DNA of 64,000 nt from G963691885 sp963691885 (GTDB lineage: Bacteria; Pseudomonadota; Alphaproteobacteria; UBA8366; Aestuariispiraceae), in the NCBI GenBank assembly GCA_963691885.1, contig OY829843.1:2356001-2420000 (forward strand), written 5' to 3'. Every line of letters starts with the position of its first letter. Position 1 is the first letter of the stretch. The notes under the pieces are model-generated. The model did no database searches. It saw only the letters and a list, made by a program, of their open reading frames with translations, and had not been told where the DNA came from. This document shows, piece after piece, positions 1 through 8,184 of this stretch. A program made the translations under genes and the position numbers.

Positions 1-221
1 ATCAAGACGGTATCCGCACCCAGATCCAGGGCCTGGCCGAAATAATATTCGAGTTGTCTGGCTTTGTTGCCCCCAAAGGCAATCCCCTGCATATCGTCGC
101 GTTTCGCATAGAGCGCCGCGCCGCCCGTTTGTTTTGTCAGGTTCGCCAAGGACTCAATCGGGGCCTCCGCCTGAACCAGGTGGGCGCATGGCAAATCTGC
201 AAGGCGACCGATTGTTTTCAT
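1..221 (-). CDS. D-cysteine desulfhydrase / ACC deaminase family, N-terminal part
   Basis: Translating the minus strand from the ATG at 221 gives a start of the PLP-dependent D-cysteine desulfhydrase / 1-aminocyclopropane-1-carboxylate deaminase family. The diagnostic stretch KRDDMQGIAFGGNKARQLE includes the lysine of the GGNKxR motif, which binds PLP in this family. Only the first 73 codons are inside the window; the rest lies to the left. Family members cleave D-cysteine, or related small amino acids, to a keto acid and ammonia in the cytoplasm. It sits just downstream of a TAXI-type TRAP receptor on the same strand, which suggests coupled uptake and breakdown of a small organic or amino acid. 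The exact substrate cannot be told from this fragment. Confidence 0.8.
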   Translation of the reverse strand, partial: MKTIGRLADLPCAHLVQAEAPIESLANLTKQTGGAALYAKRDDMQGIAFGGNKARQLEYYFGQALDLGADTVL

Positions 222-318
222 GATCAATGGACTTGTTTGGTAATGCGTTACTTGGAAGGACGAGTGGGGGCCGAAACGACCCCCACTCAAACCCAGAATT
301 ACAAATGGTGGTCGTGAA

Positions 319-1275
319 TTACATCCAGCCACGTTCTTTGTAATATTTCACAGCACCTGCATGCAGTGGCGCAGAAAGAGAGTCGCTGATCATTTCTTCC
401 TCTTTCAGGTTTTTGAAAGCAGGGTGCAGGTTTTTGAACTGATCGAAGTTCTCAAAAACTGCTTTAACGATCGTGTAAACGACTTTCTCCGGAACCTTTG
501 CAGAAGATACGAAGGTTGCACCAACACCGAATGTGGTTACATCGGGGTTGTCGCCATACATGCCAGCTGGGATTGTGGCTGTACGATAGAAGGAGTTGTC
601 GGCAACCAGTTTCTCGATGGCAGGACCCGTTGCGTTGACGAGTTTGGCATCACAGGTTGCAAGGCTTTCCTGGGTCAGAGCCGAAGGATGGCCAACCAGC
701 CAGAAATAGGCATCGATCTTGTTATCGCAAACAGCCTGACCGGTTTCAGAAGATTTCATCTCTGCAGCCAGTTTCAGGTCACTGCGTTCCCAACCAAGGG
801 CGCCTTCCAGCACTTCCCATGTACCGCGTGTACCGGAACCGGGGTTACCGATGTTCAGGCGCTTGCCTTTCAGGTCGGTGATGTTGCTGATGCCGGCGTC
901 AGCACGTGCGATGATGGTCACAGGCTCCGGATGGACAGAGAAGACAGCGCGAAGATCTTCGAACTTGCCCTGATCTTCAAACTTCGATGTGCCGTGATAG
1001 GCGTGATACTGCCAATCGGACTGCGCAACGCCAAACTCCAGCTCGCCAGCGCGAATGGTGTTGATGTTGTAGATCGACCCACCGGTGGATTCAGCCGAGC
1101 AGCGGATGCCGTGCTCTTTGCGGTCCTTGTTGACGAGGCGGCAGATCGCGCCGCCGGTCGGATAGTAGACACCGGTCACACCGCCCGTACCGATTGATAC
1201 GAACTGCTGCTATGCCAGTGCTGGTGCTGTCGACATCAATGCGGCGATGGTTGCACCAAAGATGACTTTTTTCAT
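319..1275 (-). pseudogene. TAXI-family TRAP receptor, interrupted by amber codon
   Basis: The reading frame encodes a TAXI-type periplasmic substrate-binding protein of TRAP transporters (motifs GVTGVYYPTGGAICR and GNPGSGTRGT). Starting at the ATG at 1275, with a GGGGAG ribosome site upstream, a normal 21-residue signal peptide ending in APALA is read. An in-frame TAG at 1212-1210 follows, and the frame then continues with QQFVSIGTGG to the stop at 319. The stop falls exactly at the signal peptidase site, where a Gln codon (CAG) would be expected. As written, the mature protein cannot be exported by this start. A GTG at 1179 could start an untargeted 286-residue product. No TAXI membrane subunit gene is visible nearby; it may lie to the left. 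Either a true nonsense mutation or a base error explains it. Confidence 0.85.
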
Positions 1276-1569
1276 TGAATGACTCCCCATTCCTTTGGAA
1301 TACCGAAACGCTCCGGCTTTTTGTTTTGCGGTGAATCCGCCACCGGAGACTGAGCTCAGCATGGCATAATAGTATTGTATGACAAGGAGTCATTTGGTTT
1401 TTTTTGCTACCGTTATGTTCTCTACAGGGGCGATTGCGGCCACGTCATGCCTCCGGCGCATTGCTGCGTTGCAGCATTTTCGTTTGTTAATTTACTCCCG
1501 AATTTCGATTTTGGAGTCGAGGCGCGCTTATCCCCCTCACAATCCAAATTACTGATCAGGAGAAGATCA

Positions 1570-1647
1570 ATGCACACGGCAATGGCAGTATCTATGCTGG
1601 TGGCCTCTTTCATGTTGGCGAACCTTTCGGTTCTCACATCCCTCTGA
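1570..1647 (+). CDS. possible 25-residue hydrophobic peptide
   Basis: A short open frame starts at an ATG seven bases after a good ribosome site (AGGAGA) and encodes 25 mostly hydrophobic residues rich in Met, Leu, Ala and Val, ending in TGA at 1645-1647. A hairpin follows three bases later. The combination of ribosome site, small membrane-like peptide and hairpin resembles a leader peptide or a tiny membrane protein. There is no family match, and such a frame can occur by chance, so the call is weak. Confidence 0.25.
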   Translation: MHTAMAVSMLVASFMLANLSVLTSL

Positions 1648-1650
1648 TTT

Positions 1651-1701
1651 AAAGAGCCAGTTCCAGCTCTTTCATAACCGATACCCAATCGAGGTATCGG
1701 T
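1651..1701 (+). terminator. two consecutive hairpins
   Basis: Hairpin one pairs AAAGAGC (1651-1657) with GCTCTTT (1666-1672) over an 8-base loop. Hairpin two pairs ACCGATACC (1677-1685) with GGTATCGGT (1693-1701) over a 7-base loop. Both stems are perfect. The first ends in a short T run and could end the transcript of the small peptide. The second has no T run and could be an operator or attenuator ahead of the serine hydrolase gene. Confidence 0.4.
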
Positions 1702-1806
1702 ATTACCGACCCGCCGTAAATGGTGTGTTTTTTGACTTCGGCTTGTTTCAAGCGGTGCGGGGACGATACTCCTGCACCTAATTCAGAAACATGTGGAAGG
1801 CAAATC

Positions 1807-2931
1807 ATGGCTGATTCACCGTATTTTCCCTACCTCGATCAGGATTGGGAGAGTATTGAACCGGATGCTGCGGGTTTTGATACCGATGCTTTGGCTGCAG
1901 CTCTGCGATTTGCGGAATCCCATGAAAGTACCTGGCCGCGGGATCTGGAAAACGCGCATTTTCTGCCCAGCCTGACAGCGGATGAGCCGGAACCCTGGAA
2001 CAAGATTATCGGGCCGATGGCCCCGCGTGGTGGTCCTGCGGGTCTGTTGCTGAAAGGTGGTCGATTGGTTGCCCAATGGGGTGATATCGACCGGGCCGAC
2101 ATGACATTTTCAATCGCGAAGAGTTATCTTTCGATCCTGGCAGGGTTGGCGATGTCGAAAGGCCTGATCGGCTCGCTTGACGCGCGCGTCGGCGACGCTG
2201 TCCTGCCGGATTTGTTTCAATCCCCGCAAAATAGACAAATCACATGGCGGCATCTGCTAACCCAAACCAGTGAATGGCAGGGTGAGTTGTTCAGCAAACC
2301 GGATCAGGTCGATCATTTTCGGGAGCTCGGCCCCGATTCAACCAATTCTAGAAAAGGGCAGAAGCGGGATCTTTCCGCTCCGGGTGCTTATTGGGAATAT
2401 AATGATGTGCGGGTGAACCTGCTGTCATTGAGCCTGCTGCATCTGTTTAAGCAGCCTTTACCCGATGTCTTGCGGCAGGAAATCATGGACCCGATCGGGG
2501 CATCCGATGCCTGGGAGTGGTGGGGCTATGAGAACTCGGAGGTAGAGGTCGACGGCAAATCGATGATTTCCGTGTCCGGTGGATCCCATTGGGGCGGTGG
2601 CATGCGCATATCGGCCAGGGATCACGCCCGGTTCGGCCTTTTGGTTCAGCGCGGTGGTGCCTGGCGCAATAAACAGATCCTGCCAGAACAGTGGATCTAT
2701 GATCTAAGGCAACCGATTGACCTTAATCCGCAATACGGGTTTTTGTGGTGGCTCAATACTGATCGGGGGCAATATCCCTCTGCGCCAGCATCCAGTTTCT
2801 TTGCCATGGGGGCCGGGACCAACCTGATCTGGATCGATCAGACCCTCGACATCACCATGGTCGCCCGCTGGGTCGATCAGGCGGCAGTAGATCCGCTTCT
2901 GGGTGCCTTCATGTCTGCATTGAAAGGGTAA
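1807..2931 (+). CDS. serine hydrolase, beta-lactamase class C fold
   Basis: A 374-residue protein of the serine beta-lactamase-like / penicillin-binding-protein-like hydrolase family. The SxxK motif appears as SIAKS near residue 103, with the nucleophilic Ser and general-base Lys. The YxN-type motif appears as YNDVR near residue 198. There is no signal peptide, so a cytoplasmic esterase or amidase is more likely than a cell-wall enzyme. The ATG at 1807, after GTGGAAGGC, was preferred over the longer frame from 1720 because the upstream residues look random. It is followed after 3 bases by an EamA-type exporter, so the two are probably cotranscribed. The substrate is unknown. Confidence 0.8.
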   Translation: MADSPYFPYLDQDWESIEPDAAGFDTDALAAALRFAESHESTWPRDLENAHFLPSLTADEPEPWNKIIGPMAPRGGPAGLLLKGGRLVAQWGDIDRADMTFSIAKSYLSILAGLAMSKGLIGSLDARVGDAVLPDLFQSPQNRQITWRHLLTQTSEWQGELFSKPDQVDHFRELGPDSTNSRKGQKRDLSAPGAYWEYNDVRVNLLSLSLLHLFKQPLPDVLRQEIMDPIGASDAWEWWGYENSEVEVDGKSMISVSGGSHWGGGMRISARDHARFGLLVQRGGAWRNKQILPEQWIYDLRQPIDLNPQYGFLWWLNTDRGQYPSAPASSFFAMGAGTNLIWIDQTLDITMVARWVDQAAVDPLLGAFMSALKG

Positions 2932-2934
2932 GAC

Positions 2935-3849
2935 ATGCTGGATCGGGATGCAGCAGCGCAATCGCGCGCCACTTGGACGGCCTATGCCCTGCTCACGGCA
3001 ACAGCTGTGTTCTGGGGCATGAATGCTGTTCTCGGCAAAGTGGCGGTGGGCAATATTTCGCCGATGATGCTGGTTTCTGCGCGCTGGCTGTCGGTCCTGT
3101 TGCTGATTCTGGTGTTTCTGCGGCGGGATCTGATCAAGGATTGGCCCATCCTGAAGAACCATCTGGTTCGTCTCAGCTTGATGGGGGCGGCGGGGTTCAC
3201 CTGCTTCAACGCTTTGTTTTATCTGGCGGCGCATGGCACGACCGCGATCAATATTGGCATTCTACAGGGCTCAATCCCGGTCTTTGTCATGTTGGGGGCC
3301 TACTTTATCTATCACGACCGTATCACGGCGCTGCAATTCCTGGGTGTTCTGGCAACGGTCCTGGGGGTTGTGGTCGCGGCATCGGGCGGTAGCTTTGCCC
3401 TGCTCATGACCTTGGCGTTCAACCATGGGGATATTCTGATGATGGGGGCGTGCCTTTTGTATTCCAGTTATGCGATTGCGTTGCGGAAACGGCCAAAGGC
3501 ATCGCCCATCGGGATCTTCGCAGTGATGGCCAGTGCGGCCTTCATCCTGTCCCTGCCGTTTCTGTATCTGGAAAGCATCTACGGCACGATCCAGTGGCCG
3601 ACGCCGACAGGCTGGTTGGTCATCGCTCTGGTCGCCGTCTTTCCCAGCTTCCTCTCGCAGATCTTCTTTATCAAAGGGGTGGACGAACTCGGTCCCGGAC
3701 GGGCCGGTGTCTTCGCCAATATGGTGCCGATCTTCGCATCCCTGTTTGCCGTGATCTTTCTGGGAGAGGTCTTCGCCCTACACCATTTCCTGGCCCTCAG
3801 TCTGGTGCTCGCCGGGATCTGGATTTCGGAGCGCTTCAAAAGCAGCTGA
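2935..3849 (+). CDS. EamA/DMT-family membrane transporter
   Basis: A 304-residue integral membrane protein with about ten hydrophobic segments in two EamA repeats, the pattern of the drug/metabolite transporter superfamily. The N-terminal repeat starts with LLTATAVFWGMNAVLGKVAV, and the second repeat ends with LSLVLAGIWISERF. Such proteins usually export amino acids, nucleosides or small metabolites across the inner membrane. It starts 3 bases after the serine hydrolase stop, so it is likely in the same operon and may move that enzyme's substrate or product. The direction and cargo cannot be read from sequence. Confidence 0.85.
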   Translation: MLDRDAAAQSRATWTAYALLTATAVFWGMNAVLGKVAVGNISPMMLVSARWLSVLLLILVFLRRDLIKDWPILKNHLVRLSLMGAAGFTCFNALFYLAAHGTTAINIGILQGSIPVFVMLGAYFIYHDRITALQFLGVLATVLGVVVAASGGSFALLMTLAFNHGDILMMGACLLYSSYAIALRKRPKASPIGIFAVMASAAFILSLPFLYLESIYGTIQWPTPTGWLVIALVAVFPSFLSQIFFIKGVDELGPGRAGVFANMVPIFASLFAVIFLGEVFALHHFLALSLVLAGIWISERFKSS

Positions 3850-3854
3850 GCGGG

Positions 3855-4685
3855 TCAGGTAAATTCAGATGAATGGGCGAATTTCTTGACTGGAACACCT
3901 TCCCCGGCGGGGATGGGGCCAACCGGGTTCAGGTGCAGACGGTCCGTGCCGCGCGCCTGATAGGCTTCGAAAGTCGGCCAGACGGTGAGGTCACATTTCA
4001 CCTCATTCGGGCAGAAGCGCATGGTCAGGCCACACCGGATGCGGTCCGAGTTGTTGGGGCCCGACCCGTGGAGTAACCCGTCATCGTGAAGCGAGATTTC
4101 GCCGGCCTTCAGGTCGAGGGTCACAATCTTGTCCTCGTCAATCTGGTCCGCATCTGCGACCTGCTCCAGAACGAGATGGGGTGACGGGTCGTTGTGATGC
4201 CTGAAACGTCCCTGTGTGTGACTGCCGCGAACGACCTGCATGGCGGCATTCTCGTCATCTGTATCAAAGATGGCGAGCCAGACCGTCACCGTGCGTTGGG
4301 GTGAAAGCGGCCAATACTGGGCGTCCTGATGCCAGGGAACGACCGAGCCGTCGCCCGGGTATTTGCAAAAGAACTGCCCGCCCCATTGATAGAAGTCAGG
4401 TCCAATCAGGTCTTCGACATAATCCAGAATGGCCGGTGTGCGGCAAAGATCATGGAACAACCTGCTGGCCTTATGCCACATATTGACCTTGTTGATGTCG
4501 ATGCCATCGGGCATGCGACCCGAAAGTTCTTTGAACAGGTCTTGAAGTTCCGCAACACCCTGGGACGAGAAGACGGGAAGATTTTTCACATATCCGTCGG
4601 TTTGAAATTGATCCTGTTCCGCTTCGGTCAGGCGGCGAACGCGGTCTGAGGTGGAGAGTGCGGAGGCGTCGGTAATTGTTGTCAT
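3855..4685 (-). CDS. phytanoyl-CoA dioxygenase (PhyH) family protein
   Basis: A 276-residue Fe(II)/2-oxoglutarate-dependent oxygenase. The iron-binding HxD appears in WHQDAQYW, and the distal His in LHGSGPNNSDR, followed by an Arg that would bind 2-oxoglutarate. Bacterial PhyH proteins hydroxylate very varied small molecules, so the name does not imply phytanic acid. It is the last gene of the minus-strand set hyuA-hyuB-aldolase-dehydrogenase-phyH, with its start 1 base beyond the end of the dehydrogenase gene. This places it in one catabolic operon. Confidence 0.85.
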   Translation of the reverse strand: MTTITDASALSTSDRVRRLTEAEQDQFQTDGYVKNLPVFSSQGVAELQDLFKELSGRMPDGIDINKVNMWHKASRLFHDLCRTPAILDYVEDLIGPDFYQWGGQFFCKYPGDGSVVPWHQDAQYWPLSPQRTVTVWLAIFDTDDENAAMQVVRGSHTQGRFRHHNDPSPHLVLEQVADADQIDEDKIVTLDLKAGEISLHDDGLLHGSGPNNSDRIRCGLTMRFCPNEVKCDLTVWPTFEAYQARGTDRLHLNPVGPIPAGEGVPVKKFAHSSEFT

Positions 4686-4686
4686 G

Positions 4687-5715
4687 TCAGCTGCCTCTAA
4701 ACCAGGTTTTCATAGCCGGATGTGTCAGGACATCGGGGTTAACAATAAACGCGGGCGGCCGGCGGGCATGGAAATCAACAATGCTCGTCAATCCGTCGCG
4801 GGCAATCATGTTGAAACACTCATCTGTCCAGCATAGGGAATGGGGTGTCACAATCACGTTTTCCATTTGCAGAAGCGGGTTGTCCGGCGCGACCGGCTCC
4901 TGCTCGAAAACGTCAAGAGCTGCACCAGCAATGCTATCCGCATGAAGTGCCGCGATCAGGTCCGTCTCTTTGACCAGCGGGCCGCGGGCAACATTGATCA
5001 GATACGCACTCTTCTTCATAAGGGCGAGTGTTTCTGCGTTCACGATGTGCTGCGTTTCGGGTGTCAGCAGCGCGGCAACAACAACAAAATCCGACCGTGC
5101 CAGCATCTCGTCCAGTGGAACAAGTTTCCCGCCTGCAGCGGCGACAGTTTCAGCAGAGGCATAGGGGTCCGCCGCGAGGCAATTCATCTCAAACGGCGCG
5201 ATCATACGCAGGATCTCGCACCCGATGCTGCCGGCGCCGATGATACCGAGTGTCTTGCCCGTCAGCCCCTGGCCCATATGGTTCGTGCGTTCATGCCATC
5301 GATTGTCTCGGGTGATCTGGTGCTTGATCATCAGTTTCTGGGCAAGGGACAGAATGAGGGTCACCGCCATGGTGGCCACCGGGCGTCGCACCGCATTGGG
5401 TGTGTTGGTCACCAGGACGCCGTTTTCGGTCATTGCGTCGATATCAATACTGTCGAAACCAACCCCGTGACGCGCCACCAGTTTCAGCCTTTTATCCGGG
5501 ACCTCCGCTGTGCTGCGCCGGACAGGCTCTGCCCCCAGATACAGAACATCATACAGGTTTGCCGCCTCATCGGGGATTTCTGCGCAGTCCTTTGGCAGGA
5601 AAACCACCTCCATTTCATCATTATTGTAAAGAGGGTCAAGATATTGTCTGTCGAAGGTCGGTTCCCCACTCCCATCCAGCAGCGCGGGGGACAGCCCAAT
5701 TTTGAAAATGGTCAT
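4687..5715 (-). CDS. D-isomer-specific 2-hydroxyacid dehydrogenase
   Basis: A 342-residue NAD(P)-dependent dehydrogenase of the D-2-hydroxyacid family. The Rossmann motif is GIIGAGSIG. The catalytic Arg lies in NVARGPLV, the Glu in FEQEP, and the His in VTPHSLC. It reversibly oxidises a 2-hydroxy acid to a 2-keto acid in the cytoplasm. The start overlaps the stop of the upstream HpcH-type aldolase by 4 bases (ATGA-type coupling). An aldolase that makes or uses a 2-keto acid beside this enzyme suggests sequential steps. The substrate is unknown. Confidence 0.87.
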   Translation of the reverse strand: MTIFKIGLSPALLDGSGEPTFDRQYLDPLYNNDEMEVVFLPKDCAEIPDEAANLYDVLYLGAEPVRRSTAEVPDKRLKLVARHGVGFDSIDIDAMTENGVLVTNTPNAVRRPVATMAVTLILSLAQKLMIKHQITRDNRWHERTNHMGQGLTGKTLGIIGAGSIGCEILRMIAPFEMNCLAADPYASAETVAAAGGKLVPLDEMLARSDFVVVAALLTPETQHIVNAETLALMKKSAYLINVARGPLVKETDLIAALHADSIAGAALDVFEQEPVAPDNPLLQMENVIVTPHSLCWTDECFNMIARDGLTSIVDFHARRPPAFIVNPDVLTHPAMKTWFRGS

Positions 5716-6500
5716 GCGCCCCTCCCGTTTACGTTATATTCCCTAATCTCCTTAATCCCCTCAGAAAGGGCTGATTGAAGCAGCATGTGATCAAGCCCAT
5801 AGGCCAGAACGCTGAACCCCTTTTCCCAATAGGCGCTGGCCCAGGTTATGTCACCAGCCATGAAGCCGGCTGGTTTTCCGTTTGATTTTGCAGCGGTGAC
5901 AATTCGGTCGACGGCGGCCAGATAATCCGGGTGATCGAATTGTCCTGGAATGCCCATTGAGTTCGTCAGATCAAAATGGCCGAGCCATAGAATGTCGACC
6001 CCGTCGATGGCGGCGATCTCCTCGACATTGGCCAATCCTTCTTTCGTTTCGATCAGTGTGATCAGGGTCGCGCGGTGATTGGCCGCTTTGATCTTTTCCG
6101 CCGGTGAGCCTGGCTGATAGGCATCATGGGCGATGCCAAAGGCAGCGCCCCGAACACCGACTGGCGGGTAACGCATTGCGGCCGCAGCAGCCCGCGCCTG
6201 GTCGGCGGTTTCAACCATCGGGACCATGATGCCATGGGCACCGACATCAAGGGCGCGGGCGATATAGGTATAATCATGGGCTGGCACGCGAACCATCGGG
6301 CAAACGGACAGGCCCCGACATCCGGCGACCTGTTGTTTCAGCGTCTCATACCCCATCCCGGTATGTTCCATGTCGTAGAGCAGGAAATCAGCACCTGCCG
6401 CCTCGGCGATGGAGGGCATGCCCGGCGAAAAGAACTCAAACACCATCATGCCAACGGCCCGGCCATTCTCTCCCCAAAGCTCAATCAGATTCCTCTCCAT
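5712..6500 (-). CDS. HpcH/HpaI-family aldolase
   Basis: A 262-residue class II (metal-dependent) pyruvate-type aldolase of the HpcH/HpaI family. Recognisable blocks are the YDMEHTG region near residue 45, PMVRVP (Arg contacting the keto acid), GAHGIMVPMVET with the metal-binding Glu, and LGHFDLTNSMG near residue 175. Such enzymes cleave 4-hydroxy-2-keto acids to pyruvate plus an aldehyde. It is translationally coupled to the 2-hydroxyacid dehydrogenase downstream and lies 28 bases after hyuB. Confidence 0.87.
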   Translation of the reverse strand: MERNLIELWGENGRAVGMMVFEFFSPGMPSIAEAAGADFLLYDMEHTGMGYETLKQQVAGCRGLSVCPMVRVPAHDYTYIARALDVGAHGIMVPMVETADQARAAAAAMRYPPVGVRGAAFGIAHDAYQPGSPAEKIKAANHRATLITLIETKEGLANVEEIAAIDGVDILWLGHFDLTNSMGIPGQFDHPDYLAAVDRIVTAAKSNGKPAGFMAGDITWASAYWEKGFSVLAYGLDHMLLQSALSEGIKEIREYNVNGRGA

Positions 6501-6528
6501 GGTGTCGACCTCTTAACGGTTCTTTGGT

Positions 6529-8184
6529 TTACGGGCTAATATACCCTTCTTTCCTGTCTTCCGCGATTGCGGTTGGATCGCGCTGCGATGCGTCACCATG
6601 CCCGCCGCCGCCCGCTGTCTCCAGACGGATGCAATCACCCTGTTGGATGCGGAGATTGGCGACCTTGGAGGCAAGGTTTCGAACCTGACCTGTACTGGCC
6701 TCGCGCAGCAGGAGTTGGCCCGTTTTGCCCGGTTCACCGCCGTTCAACCCGTAGGGCGGGTGGGTAAACCGGTCCAGATTGGCGGCCAGTGTCCCTTTTG
6801 GAGAATCAACCCGAAATTCCCGCGCCAGGCCCAGCCCGCCCCTGGTTTTCCCGGCCCCGCCTGAATCTGGGACAAGGCCATATTCCTGAAAGGTCAGGGG
6901 CAAAGTGCTTTCCAGCATTTCCACTGGTGCATTGGCGATATTATGAAAACCACAGGAAAACGCGCTGGCCCCATCCTCTTCCGGATGGGCGCCCCAGCCG
7001 CCGCATTCCAGGTCGAAATAGACTTTGCGGCTTCCGTCAGCCAGTTCGCAGTTGACCGCATAGGCATAGCTAACACCGTAATAGGCCGCCGGGATTTGAT
7101 CCGGGACGGCCTTTGCAAGGGCGCCCAGCACGGTTGTGACGATCCTATGTCCTGTTGCCATCCGGTTCGCGACGGGGGCAGGGGATCGCGCATTGACGAT
7201 TGTACCCAAAGGCGCGGACTGGCTGATCGGCCGGTAGCATCCGTCATTTGCCGGAACATCGCTGCCCAATGCCATCATCACGCCGCACATCACGGCGGAT
7301 CGCGTCATATTCATGGTGCAATTGACCGGCCCCAGTGCCTGTTCATCAGACCCCGCAAAATCAAGATGGATTGAATCGCCTGAGACCTCTGCTGTTACCG
7401 TAATCCGAATTGGTTTCTCGCATTCGATCCCGTCGTCATCGACAAAATCCGTGAATTCGTACCTCCCATCCGGCACAAGGCTGATCATTTGGCGAAGGGC
7501 GGATTCCGACTGTTCCTGAATCCGTTTTGATGCGGCGCGAAGTTTCTCGGACCCGTATCGTTTTCCAATCCGAAGCACACCGTTTACCCCGGTATCCAGG
7601 GCGGCCAGCTGGGATGCAAAATCTCCACCGACATTGTCCGGTTCCCGGGAATTGCGAAGGAAGAGTTTCACAACAGCCTCGTTTCGGACGCCCCGAACAT
7701 CCAGTTTGAGCGGCGGAATGCAGAACCCTTCCTGATAGACATCTGTCGCACCTGGATCATAAGAACCGGCCGCGCCCCCGCCCACATCCAGATGGTGTAC
7801 AAGGATGCCGACGATTGCGATCCGTTCCCCGTTCAGAAAGACAGGCTTGAAGGTCTGCACATCGGGCAGGTGCTGTCCGCCGGAATAGGGATCATTTGTA
7901 ATGATCAGATCACCTTCTTCCCATTCCGAGAGGGGGATATGGTGGGCCAGAATTTCTTCAAGGCAGGCGGGCATCGAGTTTAGATGAACCGGCATGCATT
8001 TGGCCTGGGCAACCGTCTTGCCATCTGCATCAAAAACGCAGGTGGAGTAGTCAAGGATCTCACGGACAACGGCACTGCGGCTGGTTCGCCAGATGGTAAC
8101 ACTCATTTCCTCTGCGGCGGAGGTGAGCGCGCTGCGGATTACTTCGACCTGGACCGGGTCCAGGGTTTCAGCCGGGTTTGTCAT
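6529..8184 (-). CDS. hydantoinase B / oxoprolinase-type subunit
   Basis: A 551-residue protein of the HyuB family, the partner of HyuA in ATP-dependent hydantoinases, 5-oxoprolinases and acetone carboxylases. Family blocks include DPVQVEVIRSAL at the N-terminus, ITNDPYSGGQHLPDVQ, and the glycine-rich end VPDSGGAGKTRGG...TAGGGGHGD. HyuA and HyuB together open cyclic amides using ATP. Its start overlaps the hyuA stop by 4 bases. The length matches the family, so it looks complete. Confidence 0.9.
   Translation of the reverse strand: MTNPAETLDPVQVEVIRSALTSAAEEMSVTIWRTSRSAVVREILDYSTCVFDADGKTVAQAKCMPVHLNSMPACLEEILAHHIPLSEWEEGDLIITNDPYSGGQHLPDVQTFKPVFLNGERIAIVGILVHHLDVGGGAAGSYDPGATDVYQEGFCIPPLKLDVRGVRNEAVVKLFLRNSREPDNVGGDFASQLAALDTGVNGVLRIGKRYGSEKLRAASKRIQEQSESALRQMISLVPDGRYEFTDFVDDDGIECEKPIRITVTAEVSGDSIHLDFAGSDEQALGPVNCTMNMTRSAVMCGVMMALGSDVPANDGCYRPISQSAPLGTIVNARSPAPVANRMATGHRIVTTVLGALAKAVPDQIPAAYYGVSYAYAVNCELADGSRKVYFDLECGGWGAHPEEDGASAFSCGFHNIANAPVEMLESTLPLTFQEYGLVPDSGGAGKTRGGLGLAREFRVDSPKGTLAANLDRFTHPPYGLNGGEPGKTGQLLLREASTGQVRNLASKVANLRIQQGDCIRLETAGGGGHGDASQRDPTAIAEDRKEGYISP

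Larger units (their letters stand above)
1276..1806. other. 531-bp intergenic region
   Basis: Divergent spacer between the TAXI receptor (minus) and the serine hydrolase (plus). No recognisable protein family is encoded. It contains one possible 25-residue hydrophobic peptide (1570-1647) followed by two short perfect inverted repeats, at 1651-1672 and 1677-1701, annotated separately. Confidence 0.6.

Noticed and set aside
361..1197. 278-residue open frame on the plus strand
   Set aside because: It is antisense to the TAXI receptor frame, which has clear family motifs; the plus-strand product shows none.
4840..5778. 312-residue open frame on the plus strand
   Set aside because: Antisense to the 2-hydroxyacid dehydrogenase; no ribosome site or recognisable domain.
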